Source: Streptomyces sp. SJL17-4 (lineage in GTDB: Bacteria > Actinomycetota > Actinomycetes > Streptomycetales > Streptomycetaceae). From it: 64,000 bases of DNA. The notes below the pieces were generated by a model, which saw only the letters and a program-made list of their open reading frames with translations, did not search any database and was not told the DNA's origin. Positions 51,429 through 60,141 of the stretch are shown here, one piece after another. A program made the position numbers and the translations under genes. Position 1 is the stretch's first letter; every line of letters begins with the position of its first letter. The DNA is taken from positions 7,870,501 to 7,934,500 of the forward strand of contig NZ_CP104578.1 of the NCBI RefSeq assembly GCF_036826855.1, read 5' to 3'.

Positions 51429-52400
51429 ATGCGCGCCGACCGGCTGGTTTCCCTGGTGCTCCTGCTGCGTCAGCGCGGTCGTCTGACCGCGGACACGCTG
51501 GCCCGCGAACTGGGGGTGTCCACCCGTACCGTGCTGTGCGACATCGAGGCGCTGTCCACGGCCGGTGTCCCGGTCTACGCCGAGCGCGGGCGGCACGGGG
51601 GCTTCGCCCTGTTGCCCGGATTCAGGACCGAGCTCACCGGGCTGAACCACGACGAGGCCCTTGCCCTGCTGACCGCCGGACCGGGGCGCGGCGAGCAGGC
51701 GTTCGGCCTCGGCTCGGCGCGGGCCTCGGCCATGCGGAAGGTGCTCGACGCGCTGCCCGACAGCCACCGGGCCACCGCGAGCGACGCGGTCCAGCGGTTT
51801 CTCGTCGAGCCGGAGGCCGACCTGCTCTCCAGGAGGCGGGTCGCCGACGAGGTGCCCGGCGCCGCGATGCTCGAAGTCCGACGCGCGGTGCTCGCCGGCC
51901 ACAAGCTGCGCATCCACTACGCGGCCACGGGCCAGGCGCCGGAATGGCGCACGGTGGACCCGATCGGGCTCGTCACGGTGCGCGACCGGGCCTACTTGCT
52001 GGCCACGCGAGCCGGCGCGGACCGTACGTACCGGCTGTCGCGGGTGTCGGCCGCCGAGGAACTGGCCGAGACGGCCGAGCGGCCCAACAGGGTCGACCTG
52101 GACCGGATCTGGCGGGAACGCTCCGCGCGGTTCCTCAGCGACGGCCATCTCACCGTGCTCGTCCGGGTGAACCCGGCGCGTCGGGAGGACCTCCTGGACA
52201 CCGCGGTGGCCGTCCGCGCCGAAGAACCCGACGCGGACGGCTGGTTGAGACTGGAGCTGACCTACCAGGACTCACGACACGCCGAATGGGCCTTGTGGCA
52301 GCTCGGCACGGACGCGGAAGCCCTGGCCCCGCGGTCCCTGCGCAGCGCCCTGCACCACCGCGCCACCGCTCTGGCCGCCCGCTACGGGGACCCGGCCTGA
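51429..52400 (+). CDS. WYL-domain transcriptional regulator (YafY/PafBC-like)
   Basis: 323 residues from ATG 51429. HTH: MRADRLVSLVLLLRQRGRLTADTLARELGVSTRTVLCDIEALSTAGVPVYAERGRHGGFALLPG. The WYL region reads LRIHYAATGQAPEWRTVDPIGLVTVRDRAYLLATRAGADRTYRLSRVSAAEEL, and a WCX-like end follows. WYL proteins bind nucleic acid or small ligands and control local genes; here the divergent RidA gene is the natural target. Confidence 0.91.
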   Translation: MRADRLVSLVLLLRQRGRLTADTLARELGVSTRTVLCDIEALSTAGVPVYAERGRHGGFALLPGFRTELTGLNHDEALALLTAGPGRGEQAFGLGSARASAMRKVLDALPDSHRATASDAVQRFLVEPEADLLSRRRVADEVPGAAMLEVRRAVLAGHKLRIHYAATGQAPEWRTVDPIGLVTVRDRAYLLATRAGADRTYRLSRVSAAEELAETAERPNRVDLDRIWRERSARFLSDGHLTVLVRVNPARREDLLDTAVAVRAEEPDADGWLRLELTYQDSRHAEWALWQLGTDAEALAPRSLRSALHHRATALAARYGDPA

Positions 52401-52478
52401 CGCGGCGACGACCGCTTCCCGCGTCGGCCGCCCTCAGGATCACAACAGCCTTGCGCCGGCGGCTCGTCGGCGGGTGAG

Positions 52479-52922
52479 ATGGACACCGTGACCTCCTCGT
52501 ACCCCGCCTTCCTGCCCCTGCTCATCGGCATCCTCGTCGCCGCCCTGGCCGCCTTCGGTCTCGCCGGACACGGCTTCCCGGCGATAGGCCGGGGGGCCGT
52601 GGCACGCGGCGGCGCCGCGCTCGCCGGAGCCCTCACCGCGGTCGCCTACGCCTGGGGCCTGGTGTCGCTCTTCCGCGACGAGAGCGGCACCGCCCAGGCC
52701 TGCCAGGACGCGAACCCCGGCCTGTACGGGCAGGTGAGCGGCTACAGCGTGTCCTATCTGCCCCCGTCCCTCGACTGCCACCTGACCTCCGGGGGTTCCT
52801 ATGCGGCGGCCGTCCCCGGCTTCCTCACGCCCGTGATGACGGGCAGCGCGGTGATCGCGGTGACGCTCGCCCTGCTCGCCGTCGCCGAACACCGCGCGAT
52901 CGACCGCCCCTCGGCGGCGTGA
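52479..52922 (+). CDS. Small integral membrane protein, unknown function
   Basis: 147 residues from ATG 52479 (GTG 52488 is possible). Three hydrophobic segments: FLPLLIGILVAALAAFGLAG, AALAGALTAVAYAWGLVSLF and VPGFLTPVMTGSAVIAVTLALLAV; two Cys (AQACQDANPG and LDCHLTSGG) in the outside loop probably pair. Not recognised. Confidence 0.75.
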   Translation: MDTVTSSYPAFLPLLIGILVAALAAFGLAGHGFPAIGRGAVARGGAALAGALTAVAYAWGLVSLFRDESGTAQACQDANPGLYGQVSGYSVSYLPPSLDCHLTSGGSYAAAVPGFLTPVMTGSAVIAVTLALLAVAEHRAIDRPSAA

Positions 52923-52968
52923 AGCTGCTTCTGTTGTCGACGCGGCCGGCCCAACACCGGACCGGGCA

Positions 52969-53499
52969 TCAGGGCCTCAGCAGTCCGCCCACCCACCAGT
53001 CGTGCGGCTTGCCGTCGTTGGCGATGCCGCGATTGCGCAGTGTCCCTTCGACGGTGAAGCCGAGTTTCTCGGCGACGGCACGCGAGCCGGTGTTCCCGGC
53101 CATGGCCCACCACTCGATGCGGTGCACGTCGAGGGTGGCCCAGCCCCAGTCGCACAGGGCCCGAGCGGCCTCCACCGAGTACCCGCGGCCGCGCTGTTCC
53201 TTGACCGCCCAGTAACCGAGTTCGTAGACGCCCGGACTGATGATGAACAGGCAGTACGAGCCGACCAGGGCGCCACTGTCCCTACGGAAGGCGCCGAGGG
53301 TGTAGCTCTTGTCCGTGGCCCAGCCCGTGGGCATTTCCTCGCCGATGCGCTTCTCCGCGTCCGCACGCCGGTACGGCACCGGCACCGGGGTGTAGAACTG
53401 GATGTCCTCGTCCTGGCAGGCCGCGTACACCGCGTCCACGTCGGCAGGCGTGAAGGCCCGCAGCACCAGACGGTCGGTCTCAAGCGTCACTGGGTCCAT
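52969..53499 (-). CDS. GNAT-family N-acetyltransferase (RimJ/RimL type)
   Basis: 176 residues, ATG. LETDRLVLRAFTPADVDAVYAAC opens the fold; GVYELGYWAVKEQRGRGYSVEAARALCDWGWATLDVHRIEWWAMAGNTGSRAVAEKLGFTVEGTLRNRG contains the acetyl-CoA P-loop (QRGRGYS) and the typical NTGSxxVAEKLGF motif. Substrate unknown; these often act on ribosomal protein N-termini or on antibiotics. Confidence 0.92.
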   Translation of the reverse strand: MDPVTLETDRLVLRAFTPADVDAVYAACQDEDIQFYTPVPVPYRRADAEKRIGEEMPTGWATDKSYTLGAFRRDSGALVGSYCLFIISPGVYELGYWAVKEQRGRGYSVEAARALCDWGWATLDVHRIEWWAMAGNTGSRAVAEKLGFTVEGTLRNRGIANDGKPHDWWVGGLLRP

Positions 53500-53575
53500 C
53501 GCGGCAGTATGGCCACCGTCACCGAGCGGCGACCACCGAATATCCCGACGGCCCCTCCGGGGCCGGTGGCCGTCG

Positions 53576-53731
53576 TCAGAACAGGTTTCCGACGAAGTCG
53601 AAGAACCAGTTCACGGCCACGATCCCGAGGATCACCAGCCCGATGAGGACCACGTAGAACCAGGAGCAGCCGCCGCCCACGTCCACCTGGTGCCCGTCCC
53701 GACCGCCCAGCTCTCCGTCGAACAGGTCCAC
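53576..53731 (-). CDS. 51-residue single-TM small protein
   Basis: From GTG 53731 with GAGGGGGA upstream: an acidic, glycine-rich start (DLFDGELGGRDGHQVDVGGG) then CSWFYVVLIGLVILGIVAVNWFF as one TM segment. Small actinobacterial membrane proteins of this look are common and uncharacterised. Confidence 0.6.
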   Translation of the reverse strand: MDLFDGELGGRDGHQVDVGGGCSWFYVVLIGLVILGIVAVNWFFDFVGNLF

Positions 53732-53875
53732 GTTCGTCCCCCTCTCCCCGCCCGGGCCATCTCCGGACCCCCGGCCCCTAGGGACGCACTTTCGCACGCC
53801 CGGGTTCCGGAGCCGAAGGGGGCGGATACTCAAGGGCGCCGGGCGGCGTACTCATGCGCCAGGGAGACGCACCGT

Positions 53876-54859
53876 CTACAGCCCGCGGAAGACCGCCCGC
53901 GCCCACGCGGGCGGCTCCTGCGGCGGAGTCAGCGGCTCCCGGCCCCTCGTCACCACCGGCCCCCCACCGCCCGTCAGCAGCGCCGCCCGCAGCTCGGCCA
54001 CGAACTCCAGACACGTCCCGTACCGCTCCTCGGGCGTCTTCGCCAGCGCCTTCGCGAACACCGCGTCCGCCCCCTCCGGCAGCCCCGGCCGGACCTCGGA
54101 GAGCGGCGGCGGCGGATCGTACTGCTGCGCCCACAGCACCGCCCAGTCGGTGTCACGGCGGAACGGCGGCGCTCCCACCAGCGTCTCGAACACCACACAG
54201 GCGAGGCTGTACACATCGCACCGGCCGTCCACCGGCTTCCCCGAGATCTGCTCGGGCGCCACATAGTCCAGCGTGCCCACGAACTCGCCCACCGTGGTGA
54301 ATCCCGTCAGCGACAGAGACTTCTTCGTCAGGCCGAAGTCCGTGAGGTACACGTGCTCCGGATGGTCCCGGTCCGTACCCTCGGCGACCAGGATGTTGCC
54401 GGGCTTCACATCCCGGTGCACCAGATCGTGGGCGTGCGCCGCGTCCAGCGCCGACGCCACCTGTACGGCGATCCTCCCCGCCTTCCCGGGCGCCAACGGC
54501 CCTTCGCGGTCCAGCAGCGCCACCAGGTCCTGCCCCGCCACGTACCGCATGGCGATGTACAGCACCCCCTCCGTCTCGCCCGCGTCGAAGACCGGCACGA
54601 TGTGGGGGTGGTCGATCGAGGCGGCGACCCGCGACTCGTGCGCGAAGCGCCTGCGGAAGGTGTCGTTACGGGCCAGCTCGGGCGCGAGCAGCTTCAGCGC
54701 CACCGTCCGGTCGAGCCGCAGATCCCGCGCCCGGTAGACGACCGCCATCCCGCCGCGCCCGATCTCGCTCTCCACCCGGTAGCCCGCGATCTCCTTGCCG
54801 AGAAGTCCGGAAGGACGGCCCGCCGGCAGCTCCGGTTCGTCGCGCGGCCCGCCGGCCAT
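53876..54859 (-). CDS. Cytoplasmic serine/threonine protein kinase (Hanks type)
   Basis: 327 residues from ATG 54859, overlapping the stop of the preceding gene by one base (TGATG). Kinase residues: GRGGMAVVY P-loop, Lys56 (VALKLL), Glu75 (alphaC), HRDVKPGN with catalytic Asp150, DFG Asp174, APEQ at about 201-204, GDVYSLACVVFE. It ends after the kinase domain with a Pro/Arg-rich tail and has no TM or PASTA repeats, so it is a soluble kinase. Coupled to the SH3-like and FHA-ABC genes, it resembles the PknF/Rv1747 arrangement in which the kinase phosphorylates an ABC exporter read by its FHA domains. Confidence 0.94.
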   Translation of the reverse strand: MAGGPRDEPELPAGRPSGLLGKEIAGYRVESEIGRGGMAVVYRARDLRLDRTVALKLLAPELARNDTFRRRFAHESRVAASIDHPHIVPVFDAGETEGVLYIAMRYVAGQDLVALLDREGPLAPGKAGRIAVQVASALDAAHAHDLVHRDVKPGNILVAEGTDRDHPEHVYLTDFGLTKKSLSLTGFTTVGEFVGTLDYVAPEQISGKPVDGRCDVYSLACVVFETLVGAPPFRRDTDWAVLWAQQYDPPPPLSEVRPGLPEGADAVFAKALAKTPEERYGTCLEFVAELRAALLTGGGGPVVTRGREPLTPPQEPPAWARAVFRGL

Positions 54860-55629
54860 CAGCCCTCACCGTCCGTACGGGGCGGCGGCCGTTCCACGAT
54901 CTGGGTGGGCGGCGGCGGTCCGGAGGCCGGCGGCGGCTCGCCCCGCAGCACCACCTGGGTCGGCTCGTGCTCGGGGGGCGCGGTGGCGGGCTGAGCAGGC
55001 TGACCGCGACCACGACCGTGGGCTGTATCTGCTGTATCTGCTGCATCCGCTTCGTTCGCTTCATCGGCTTCCTCGGGATTCGCCGCATCGACGGCGGGGG
55101 AGACCGGCGACACCGGGGACGCGATCGAGGGCGCCGACGACGCCGCGTACGTACTCAGCCCCAGCCCGTCGCAGTACACCCACCGTTCGTGCTCCGCGTC
55201 GTACAGCCACACCGACTCGCCGTCGACGACCATGCCCACCCGCAGCCCACGCGTCCGCAGCCTGAAGTTCTCGCCGTCGAGGCGCCCCGCCCCCAGCGCC
55301 TCCGCCGCGCGCCGGTAGCGGCCGAGCGCGTCCTCGGCGCGGGCGATCAGCGGGCGCGGGTCGGCGGTCCTGGTGAGCGGCTGCCCCGCCGCCGGCGGGT
55401 CGTCCGGGACGGTGACGAGGAGCCGCGCGTCGACCCAGGCCGTCCAGCCGTTGGAGCAGAGGACCCGCCCCCAGTCGCCGGCCCGCTCCTCCAGTCGTAC
55501 CGGCAGGAACGCGTCGAGCGGCGTCGTGGGCAGCCCCGGATCCGGCTGCTCCCAGGTGTCGAGACCGTCGCGCGGTACGACATGGGTGGGCCGGAAGTCC
55601 GGCACGTACTCGGGTACGGGGACGCTCAC
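54859..55629 (-). CDS. SH3-like domain protein of the kinase/FHA-ABC operon
   Basis: 256 residues from GTG 55629. Residues about 10-75 form an SH3-like unit (VVPRDGLDTWEQPDPGLPTTPLDAFLPVRLEERAGDWGRVLCSNGWTAWVDARLLV), a middle region of about 90 residues includes ENFRLRTRGLRVGMVVDGESVWLYDAEHERWVYCDGLGLSTY, and an Ala/Glu/Asp/Pro-rich tail with EADEANEADAADTADTA repeats contains Thr residues that could be kinase targets. It sits between the ABC gene and kinase gene on the same strand; an adaptor role is inferred. Confidence 0.8.
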   Translation of the reverse strand: MSVPVPEYVPDFRPTHVVPRDGLDTWEQPDPGLPTTPLDAFLPVRLEERAGDWGRVLCSNGWTAWVDARLLVTVPDDPPAAGQPLTRTADPRPLIARAEDALGRYRRAAEALGAGRLDGENFRLRTRGLRVGMVVDGESVWLYDAEHERWVYCDGLGLSTYAASSAPSIASPVSPVSPAVDAANPEEADEANEADAADTADTAHGRGRGQPAQPATAPPEHEPTQVVLRGEPPPASGPPPPTQIVERPPPRTDGEG

Positions 55630-55653
55630 GGGTCCACCTCCGTGTGCACGGGC

Positions 55654-58311
55654 CTACCTCCGCATGACGACCGGCTCGTGGCGGCGCAGCAGCCGGGCCA
55701 CGAGCAGGCCGAGGACGAGACAGAGCACCACCATCATGCCCATGTCGAAGAGCCAGGCCGCCGCGGTGTGCTCCATCAGCGGATCCGTCGTCTTGTCGCT
55801 CGGCGAGACACTCCCGATGTCGACCGTGGCGCCCATCGCCGCGAACGCCCACCGCGACGGCACCAGCCATGCCAGCTGCTCCAGGACGGGCGTCCCCCGT
55901 ACGGTCAGGAGCGCCCCGCAGAACACCACCTGCACGATCGCGAGGAGGACGAGCAGCGGCATCGTCACCTCCTCCTTGCGGACCAGGGCGGAGACGAGCA
56001 GACCGAGCATCATCGCCGTGAACGAGAGCAGCGCGACGGCGAGGGTGATCTCCACGAGCGGCGGCATCAGGACGCCCTTGCCGCCCGGCACGTTCAGCGG
56101 GACGCCGATCAGGGCCACCAGGGTCAGGACGACCGCCTGGACGACCGTGATCGTGCCGAGGACGACCACCTTGGAGGCGAGGTACGCCGAGCGGGACAGG
56201 CCGACGGCTCTCTCGCGCCGGTAGATCGTGCGTTCCTTGACCAGTTCACGGACGGCGTTCGCCGCGCCCGTGAGGACGCCGCCCACACAGAGGATGAGCA
56301 GGACGTTCAGCGTCGACTCCTGGTTGAAGCCGCCCTCGGACAGGGCCCGGGCCATCGCGCCCATCACGAACGGCAACGCGATCATGATGGCCAGGAACGT
56401 GCGGTCGGCGGAGAGCGCCGCCGCGTACCGGCGGACGAGGGTCCGCAGCTGGGAGCCCCAGCTCTGCGCCTTCGGCGGCGGGGCCGGCTCCCGCGTCACC
56501 GGGGAGGCCCCCGGCACGGGGACGTTCGGGCGGGCCGTCGCGTCGGTGACGTAACGGCGGTGGAAGCGGGAGGACCGGTACAGGCCGGCCCAGTCGCGCT
56601 CCCGGTCGTTCTCGAAGGCCTCGAAGGCCTCCGGCCACTGGTCGAAACCGAAGAAGTCGAGGGACTCCGCCGGCGGCCCGTAGTAGGCGACCCGGCCGCC
56701 CGGCGCGAGGACGAGCAGCCGGTCGCACACGTCCAGGCTGAGCACACTGTGCGTGACGACGACGACCGTCCGGCCGTCGTCCGCGAGCCCGCGCAGCATG
56801 TGCATCACGGACCGGTCCATGCCCGGGTCGAGGCCCGACGTCGGCTCGTCGAGGAAGAGCAGGGAGGGCTTGGTGAGCAGCTCCAGGGCGACGCTCACGC
56901 GTTTGCGCTGGCCGCCGGAGAGGCTGTGGATCGGCTGCTGAGCGCGCTCCGTGAGCCCCAGTTCCTGGATCACCTCGTCCACCCGGGCCCGGCGCTCGGC
57001 CGGCTCGGTGTCCTCCGGGAAGCGCAGCTCGGAGGCGTACCCGAGGGCCCGGCGTACGGTCAGCTGGAGGTGCAGGATGTCGTCCTGCGGGACGAGCCCG
57101 ATGCGCTGCCGCAGCTCGGCGTAGTCCCGGTACAGGTCGCGGCCGTCGTAGAGCACCGTGCCCCGGTCGGCGGGACGCTGCCCGGTGAGCGCGCCGAGGA
57201 GCGTCGACTTCCCGGCGCCGGACGGTCCGACGACCCCGAGCAGGCACTTCTCGCCCACGGGGAACGACACCTCGTCGAGGAGGGTCTTGTGCCCGTGGTC
57301 GACCGTGACGGCGAGCGACTGGACGTCGAGGGAGACCTCGCCGGTGTCCGTGAACTCGACGAGCTGCCCACCGATCAGGCAGAACGCGCAGTGGCCGATA
57401 CCGACGATGTCGTCCGGCGTCACGCGGGCGTCGACGACGGGGGTGCCGTTGAGGTAGGTGCCGTTGTGACTGCCCAGGTCATGGATCCAGTACGTGCCGT
57501 CGGGATGGGCACGCAGCTCCGCGTGGCGCCGGGAGACGACGAGATCGGGGACGACGACGTCGTTGTCGGGGGCCCGGCCGATCCGGATGCTGTGGGCGGG
57601 CAGCGGCCGCACGGACGTCGGCTGCCGGAAGGTACCCGTCGCGGCGGGGTGGGAGACGGAGGGGGGCCGGGGCGGGGGCGCGTCCCGAGGGATGCCGAGG
57701 TCGGGGGTATCGGGAGCGGGTGCCACAGGAGTGGACGCCACGGGGGAGGCCGCCGGTGTCGGGGCGGGTGCGGGCGTCGGCGGGGGCGCGGGCGCGGGCG
57801 TCGCCGGAGTGGGCGGGAGGTCCGGCCTGGCGGCCGGTTCCGGTTCCGGTCCTGGCTGGGGCCGGGCTTCCGGCTGCGCGTCAGGCACAGGTCCCGGCTC
57901 AGGCCGCGCTTCCGGCTGCGCGGACGGCATCGCTTCCGGGTGGGGCCGCGCTTCCGGGTGGGGCCGCGCCGCCGGAGCGGCTTCGGCCGCTCCCGACGAC
58001 AGCACCGCGCGCGGGCCGTCGTCCGGATGCCCGAACCGTACGACCGTCCCGGGGCCCACGTCCCGCGCCCCGGCCACCCGCAGGCCGTCCGTGAAGGTGC
58101 CGTTCGTGCTGCCCTCGTCCGTGAGCGTCCAGCGGCCGGCGGGCGCGCTGAGCACCGCGTGGTGCCAGGACGCGCGCGCGTCCGCGAGGACGATGTCGCT
58201 GGTGGGGTCGCGCCCGATGCGATAGACGCGGCTCGGACTCATCCGGGTCGCGTCCCCGTCGATCTCGAGGACCAGATCGGGCGCCGCGGGCACGACGGGC
58301 CGCTCTCCCAT
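55654..58311 (-). CDS. Two-FHA ABC transporter (ATPase plus permease), Rv1747-like
   Basis: 885 residues. FHA1 is residues about 10-100 (YRIGRDPTSDIVLADARASWHHAVL; STNGTF), a Pro/Ala/Glu/Gln linker of about 130 residues follows, FHA2 is about 238-325 (IRIGRAPDNDVVVPDLVVSRRHAEL; SHNGTYLNG), the NBD contains GPSGAGKSTLLGAL, LSGGQRKRVSVALELL and LLFLDEPTSGLD, and six TM segments form an ABC-2-type permease. It is an exporter half gated by phosphothreonine binding. The adjacent kinase is the expected writer. Linker repeats (ARPHPEARPHPEAMP) are in-frame low-complexity. Confidence 0.93.
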   Translation of the reverse strand: MGERPVVPAAPDLVLEIDGDATRMSPSRVYRIGRDPTSDIVLADARASWHHAVLSAPAGRWTLTDEGSTNGTFTDGLRVAGARDVGPGTVVRFGHPDDGPRAVLSSGAAEAAPAARPHPEARPHPEAMPSAQPEARPEPGPVPDAQPEARPQPGPEPEPAARPDLPPTPATPAPAPPPTPAPAPTPAASPVASTPVAPAPDTPDLGIPRDAPPPRPPSVSHPAATGTFRQPTSVRPLPAHSIRIGRAPDNDVVVPDLVVSRRHAELRAHPDGTYWIHDLGSHNGTYLNGTPVVDARVTPDDIVGIGHCAFCLIGGQLVEFTDTGEVSLDVQSLAVTVDHGHKTLLDEVSFPVGEKCLLGVVGPSGAGKSTLLGALTGQRPADRGTVLYDGRDLYRDYAELRQRIGLVPQDDILHLQLTVRRALGYASELRFPEDTEPAERRARVDEVIQELGLTERAQQPIHSLSGGQRKRVSVALELLTKPSLLFLDEPTSGLDPGMDRSVMHMLRGLADDGRTVVVVTHSVLSLDVCDRLLVLAPGGRVAYYGPPAESLDFFGFDQWPEAFEAFENDRERDWAGLYRSSRFHRRYVTDATARPNVPVPGASPVTREPAPPPKAQSWGSQLRTLVRRYAAALSADRTFLAIMIALPFVMGAMARALSEGGFNQESTLNVLLILCVGGVLTGAANAVRELVKERTIYRRERAVGLSRSAYLASKVVVLGTITVVQAVVLTLVALIGVPLNVPGGKGVLMPPLVEITLAVALLSFTAMMLGLLVSALVRKEEVTMPLLVLLAIVQVVFCGALLTVRGTPVLEQLAWLVPSRWAFAAMGATVDIGSVSPSDKTTDPLMEHTAAAWLFDMGMMVVLCLVLGLLVARLLRRHEPVVMRR

Positions 58312-58412
58312 ACGTGAATTTTATCCGCCGGTGGTCATCCCCGCCCGGGATGAGGCCGCCGGTAGGGTGGTCGTCCGCCGCAGGACGCGGCCCGGACGAA
58401 GGAGAGGCACCC

Positions 58413-59111
58413 GTGCCGAAAGGTGTCACCAGGCGGCGGCCCCGTACCCGCGCGGCGCTGCTGAAGGCCGCCCTGGAGACCTTCGCCGAGCACGGCTTCC
58501 ACGCGACGACGATCGAGCAGATCTGCGAGCGCGCCGGATACACGCGGGGCGCGTACTACTCGAACTTCGCCAGCAAGGAAGAGCTCTTCCTCGCCCTCTT
58601 CGACGAGCACAGCGACCGGACCGTAGGACGGCTCGCCGAGTCGATCGACGCGCTGACCGCCGAGGAGTACACCCTCACCCGGCTCGCGGAGCTCGCCGCG
58701 CGGGTCGAACCGGACGAGCGGGACTGGTACCTCGTCACCACCGAGTTCACCCTGCACGCCATCCGCGACCCGCAGGCCGCGTGGGTGCTCGCGCGCCACG
58801 ACGCGCGGCTGCGGGCCGAGATCGCCCGCGGGCTCACCCTCGTCCTCCGCCGGGCCGGACGCGAACTGACCGTGGACGCCGACCGGTTCGCGCGCCTCCT
58901 CATCGCCCTGCGCGAGGGCGGACTCGCGCAGAGCTACGTGGAGCCGGCGGAGCTGCCGCCGGGCAGTCTGGAGCGACAGTTCCTCGCCCCGCTCCTCGAA
59001 GCGTCGACGCGGGAGATCCATGGCGCCCGCACCGGCACCGGCGCGGCGGACGAGGACCACACCAGGGGCGAGGATCAGTCGAAGAGGTCCGGGTCCGACG
59101 CCGTGATCTGA
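58413..59111 (+). CDS. TetR-family transcriptional regulator
   Basis: 232 residues from GTG 58413 with AAGGAGAGG upstream. HTH: TRAALLKAALETFAEHGFHATTIEQICERAGYTRGAYYSNFASKEELFLALFDEH; the ligand domain is TetR_C-like. It is divergent from the FHA-ABC gene over 101 bp and may repress it; converging with, and overlapping by 37 bp, the aldolase gene. Confidence 0.91.
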   Translation: MPKGVTRRRPRTRAALLKAALETFAEHGFHATTIEQICERAGYTRGAYYSNFASKEELFLALFDEHSDRTVGRLAESIDALTAEEYTLTRLAELAARVEPDERDWYLVTTEFTLHAIRDPQAAWVLARHDARLRAEIARGLTLVLRRAGRELTVDADRFARLLIALREGGLAQSYVEPAELPPGSLERQFLAPLLEASTREIHGARTGTGAADEDHTRGEDQSKRSGSDAVI

Positions 59112-59881
59112 TCCCAGAGCGGGCGCGCCTGGAACCAGCCGGCCAGATGCCCGCCGATCTGCCCCCGCGTGAGCAGGGCCGTCTCCCGGTCGATGTGCTG
59201 CGGCGTGCCCGCCGCCATCGCGAGGAGCTGCGCCTGGCAGGACCGCTCCATCGTGACGAACCACCACACGGCCTCGGCGACGGACTGTCCGACGGTCAAC
59301 AGCCCGTGGTTCTTGAGGATGACCGCCTTGTGGTCGCCCAGGGCCTTGGCGACCCGCTCGCCCTCCTCGGTCTCGTTGACCACGCCCCGGTAGTCGTCGT
59401 AGATCCCGTGGTCCTCGAAGAAGGCGCAGGCGTCCTGGGTGATCGGGTCGAGCGGGATGCCGAGGCTGGAGAAGGCCTTGCCGTACAGGGAGTGCGAGTG
59501 CGCGGCGGCGATCGCGTCGGGCCGGGCGGCGTGCACCCGCGAGTGGATGACGAACGCGGCCCGGTTCACGGGCCTGCGCCCCTCCAGTACGGTCCCCTCG
59601 TGGTCCACCAGGATCAGGTCGGAGGCCTTGATCTGGCCGAAGCTCATGCCGAAGGGGTTGACCCAGAAGGCGTTCGGGTCGCCGGGGTCGCGGACGGTGA
59701 TGTGCCCGGCGACGCCCTCGGAGAAGCCGAACCTCCCGAAGATGCGGAAACCGGCGGCGAGTTGCTCCTTCCGGTACCGGCGCTCCTCCTCGACGGAGTC
59801 GAAGGTGGGCGGCAGCGGCAGGACGACCCCTTCGGGCAACGGCCCGACGGCGGCGGCGAGCGCGGGCGGCACGGTGCTCAT
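59075..59881 (-). CDS. Class II aldolase/adducin-family protein
   Basis: 268 residues from ATG 59881 with GAGGAGCC upstream. The metal-binding AHSHSLYGKAF (HxH) and KNHGLLTVG (His) motifs, GFSEGVAGHITVRDPGDPNAFWVNPFG and a Glu in the NETEEGERVAKALG helix are present. Family members cleave or dehydrate sugar phosphates and similar ketol substrates; the plant/bacterial adducin-like subgroup fits in length. Expression probably from the promoter at 59943-59971. Function not resolved. Confidence 0.9.
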   Translation of the reverse strand: MSTVPPALAAAVGPLPEGVVLPLPPTFDSVEEERRYRKEQLAAGFRIFGRFGFSEGVAGHITVRDPGDPNAFWVNPFGMSFGQIKASDLILVDHEGTVLEGRRPVNRAAFVIHSRVHAARPDAIAAAHSHSLYGKAFSSLGIPLDPITQDACAFFEDHGIYDDYRGVVNETEEGERVAKALGDHKAVILKNHGLLTVGQSVAEAVWWFVTMERSCQAQLLAMAAGTPQHIDRETALLTRGQIGGHLAGWFQARPLWDQITASDPDLFD

Positions 59882-59942
59882 GACGGCTCCTCGATGAGCG
59901 GATGGGGTACGGGCGGGGCGCGGGCGGGGCACGGCGCGCCAA

Positions 59943-59971
59943 AAGATACAGAGGTGCATCCGATACGACAA
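59943..59971 (-). promoter_or_regulatory. Promoter of the class II aldolase gene
   Basis: Leftwards, TTGTCG (59971-59966) and TATCTT (59948-59943) are 17 bp apart, a good sigma-HrdB-type match, in a locally A+T-rich patch. It would start a leader of about 55 nt. The 260-bp gap 59882-60141 otherwise holds no gene. Confidence 0.55.
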
Positions 59972-60141
59972 TGGATCGGCGGGCAGCGTGAACGGAGGGT
60001 CGAGGGGCGAGAGGTGAGAGCCGAGGTCGGGGGTTGCGGCCCGGGGATTGCGATGGCTACGGTCGATCCCGCACTCAGAAAGCGCTTACACACCACCCGC
60101 GTCCCTCACCCCCGTCCGCTGCCGCTCCCTGGAGTCCCCGC

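Noticed and set aside
53402..58317. Very long plus-strand frames (530 and 1116 codons) opposite the kinase/ABC operon
   Set aside because: Shadows of G+C-rich coding sequence on the other strand; no motifs.
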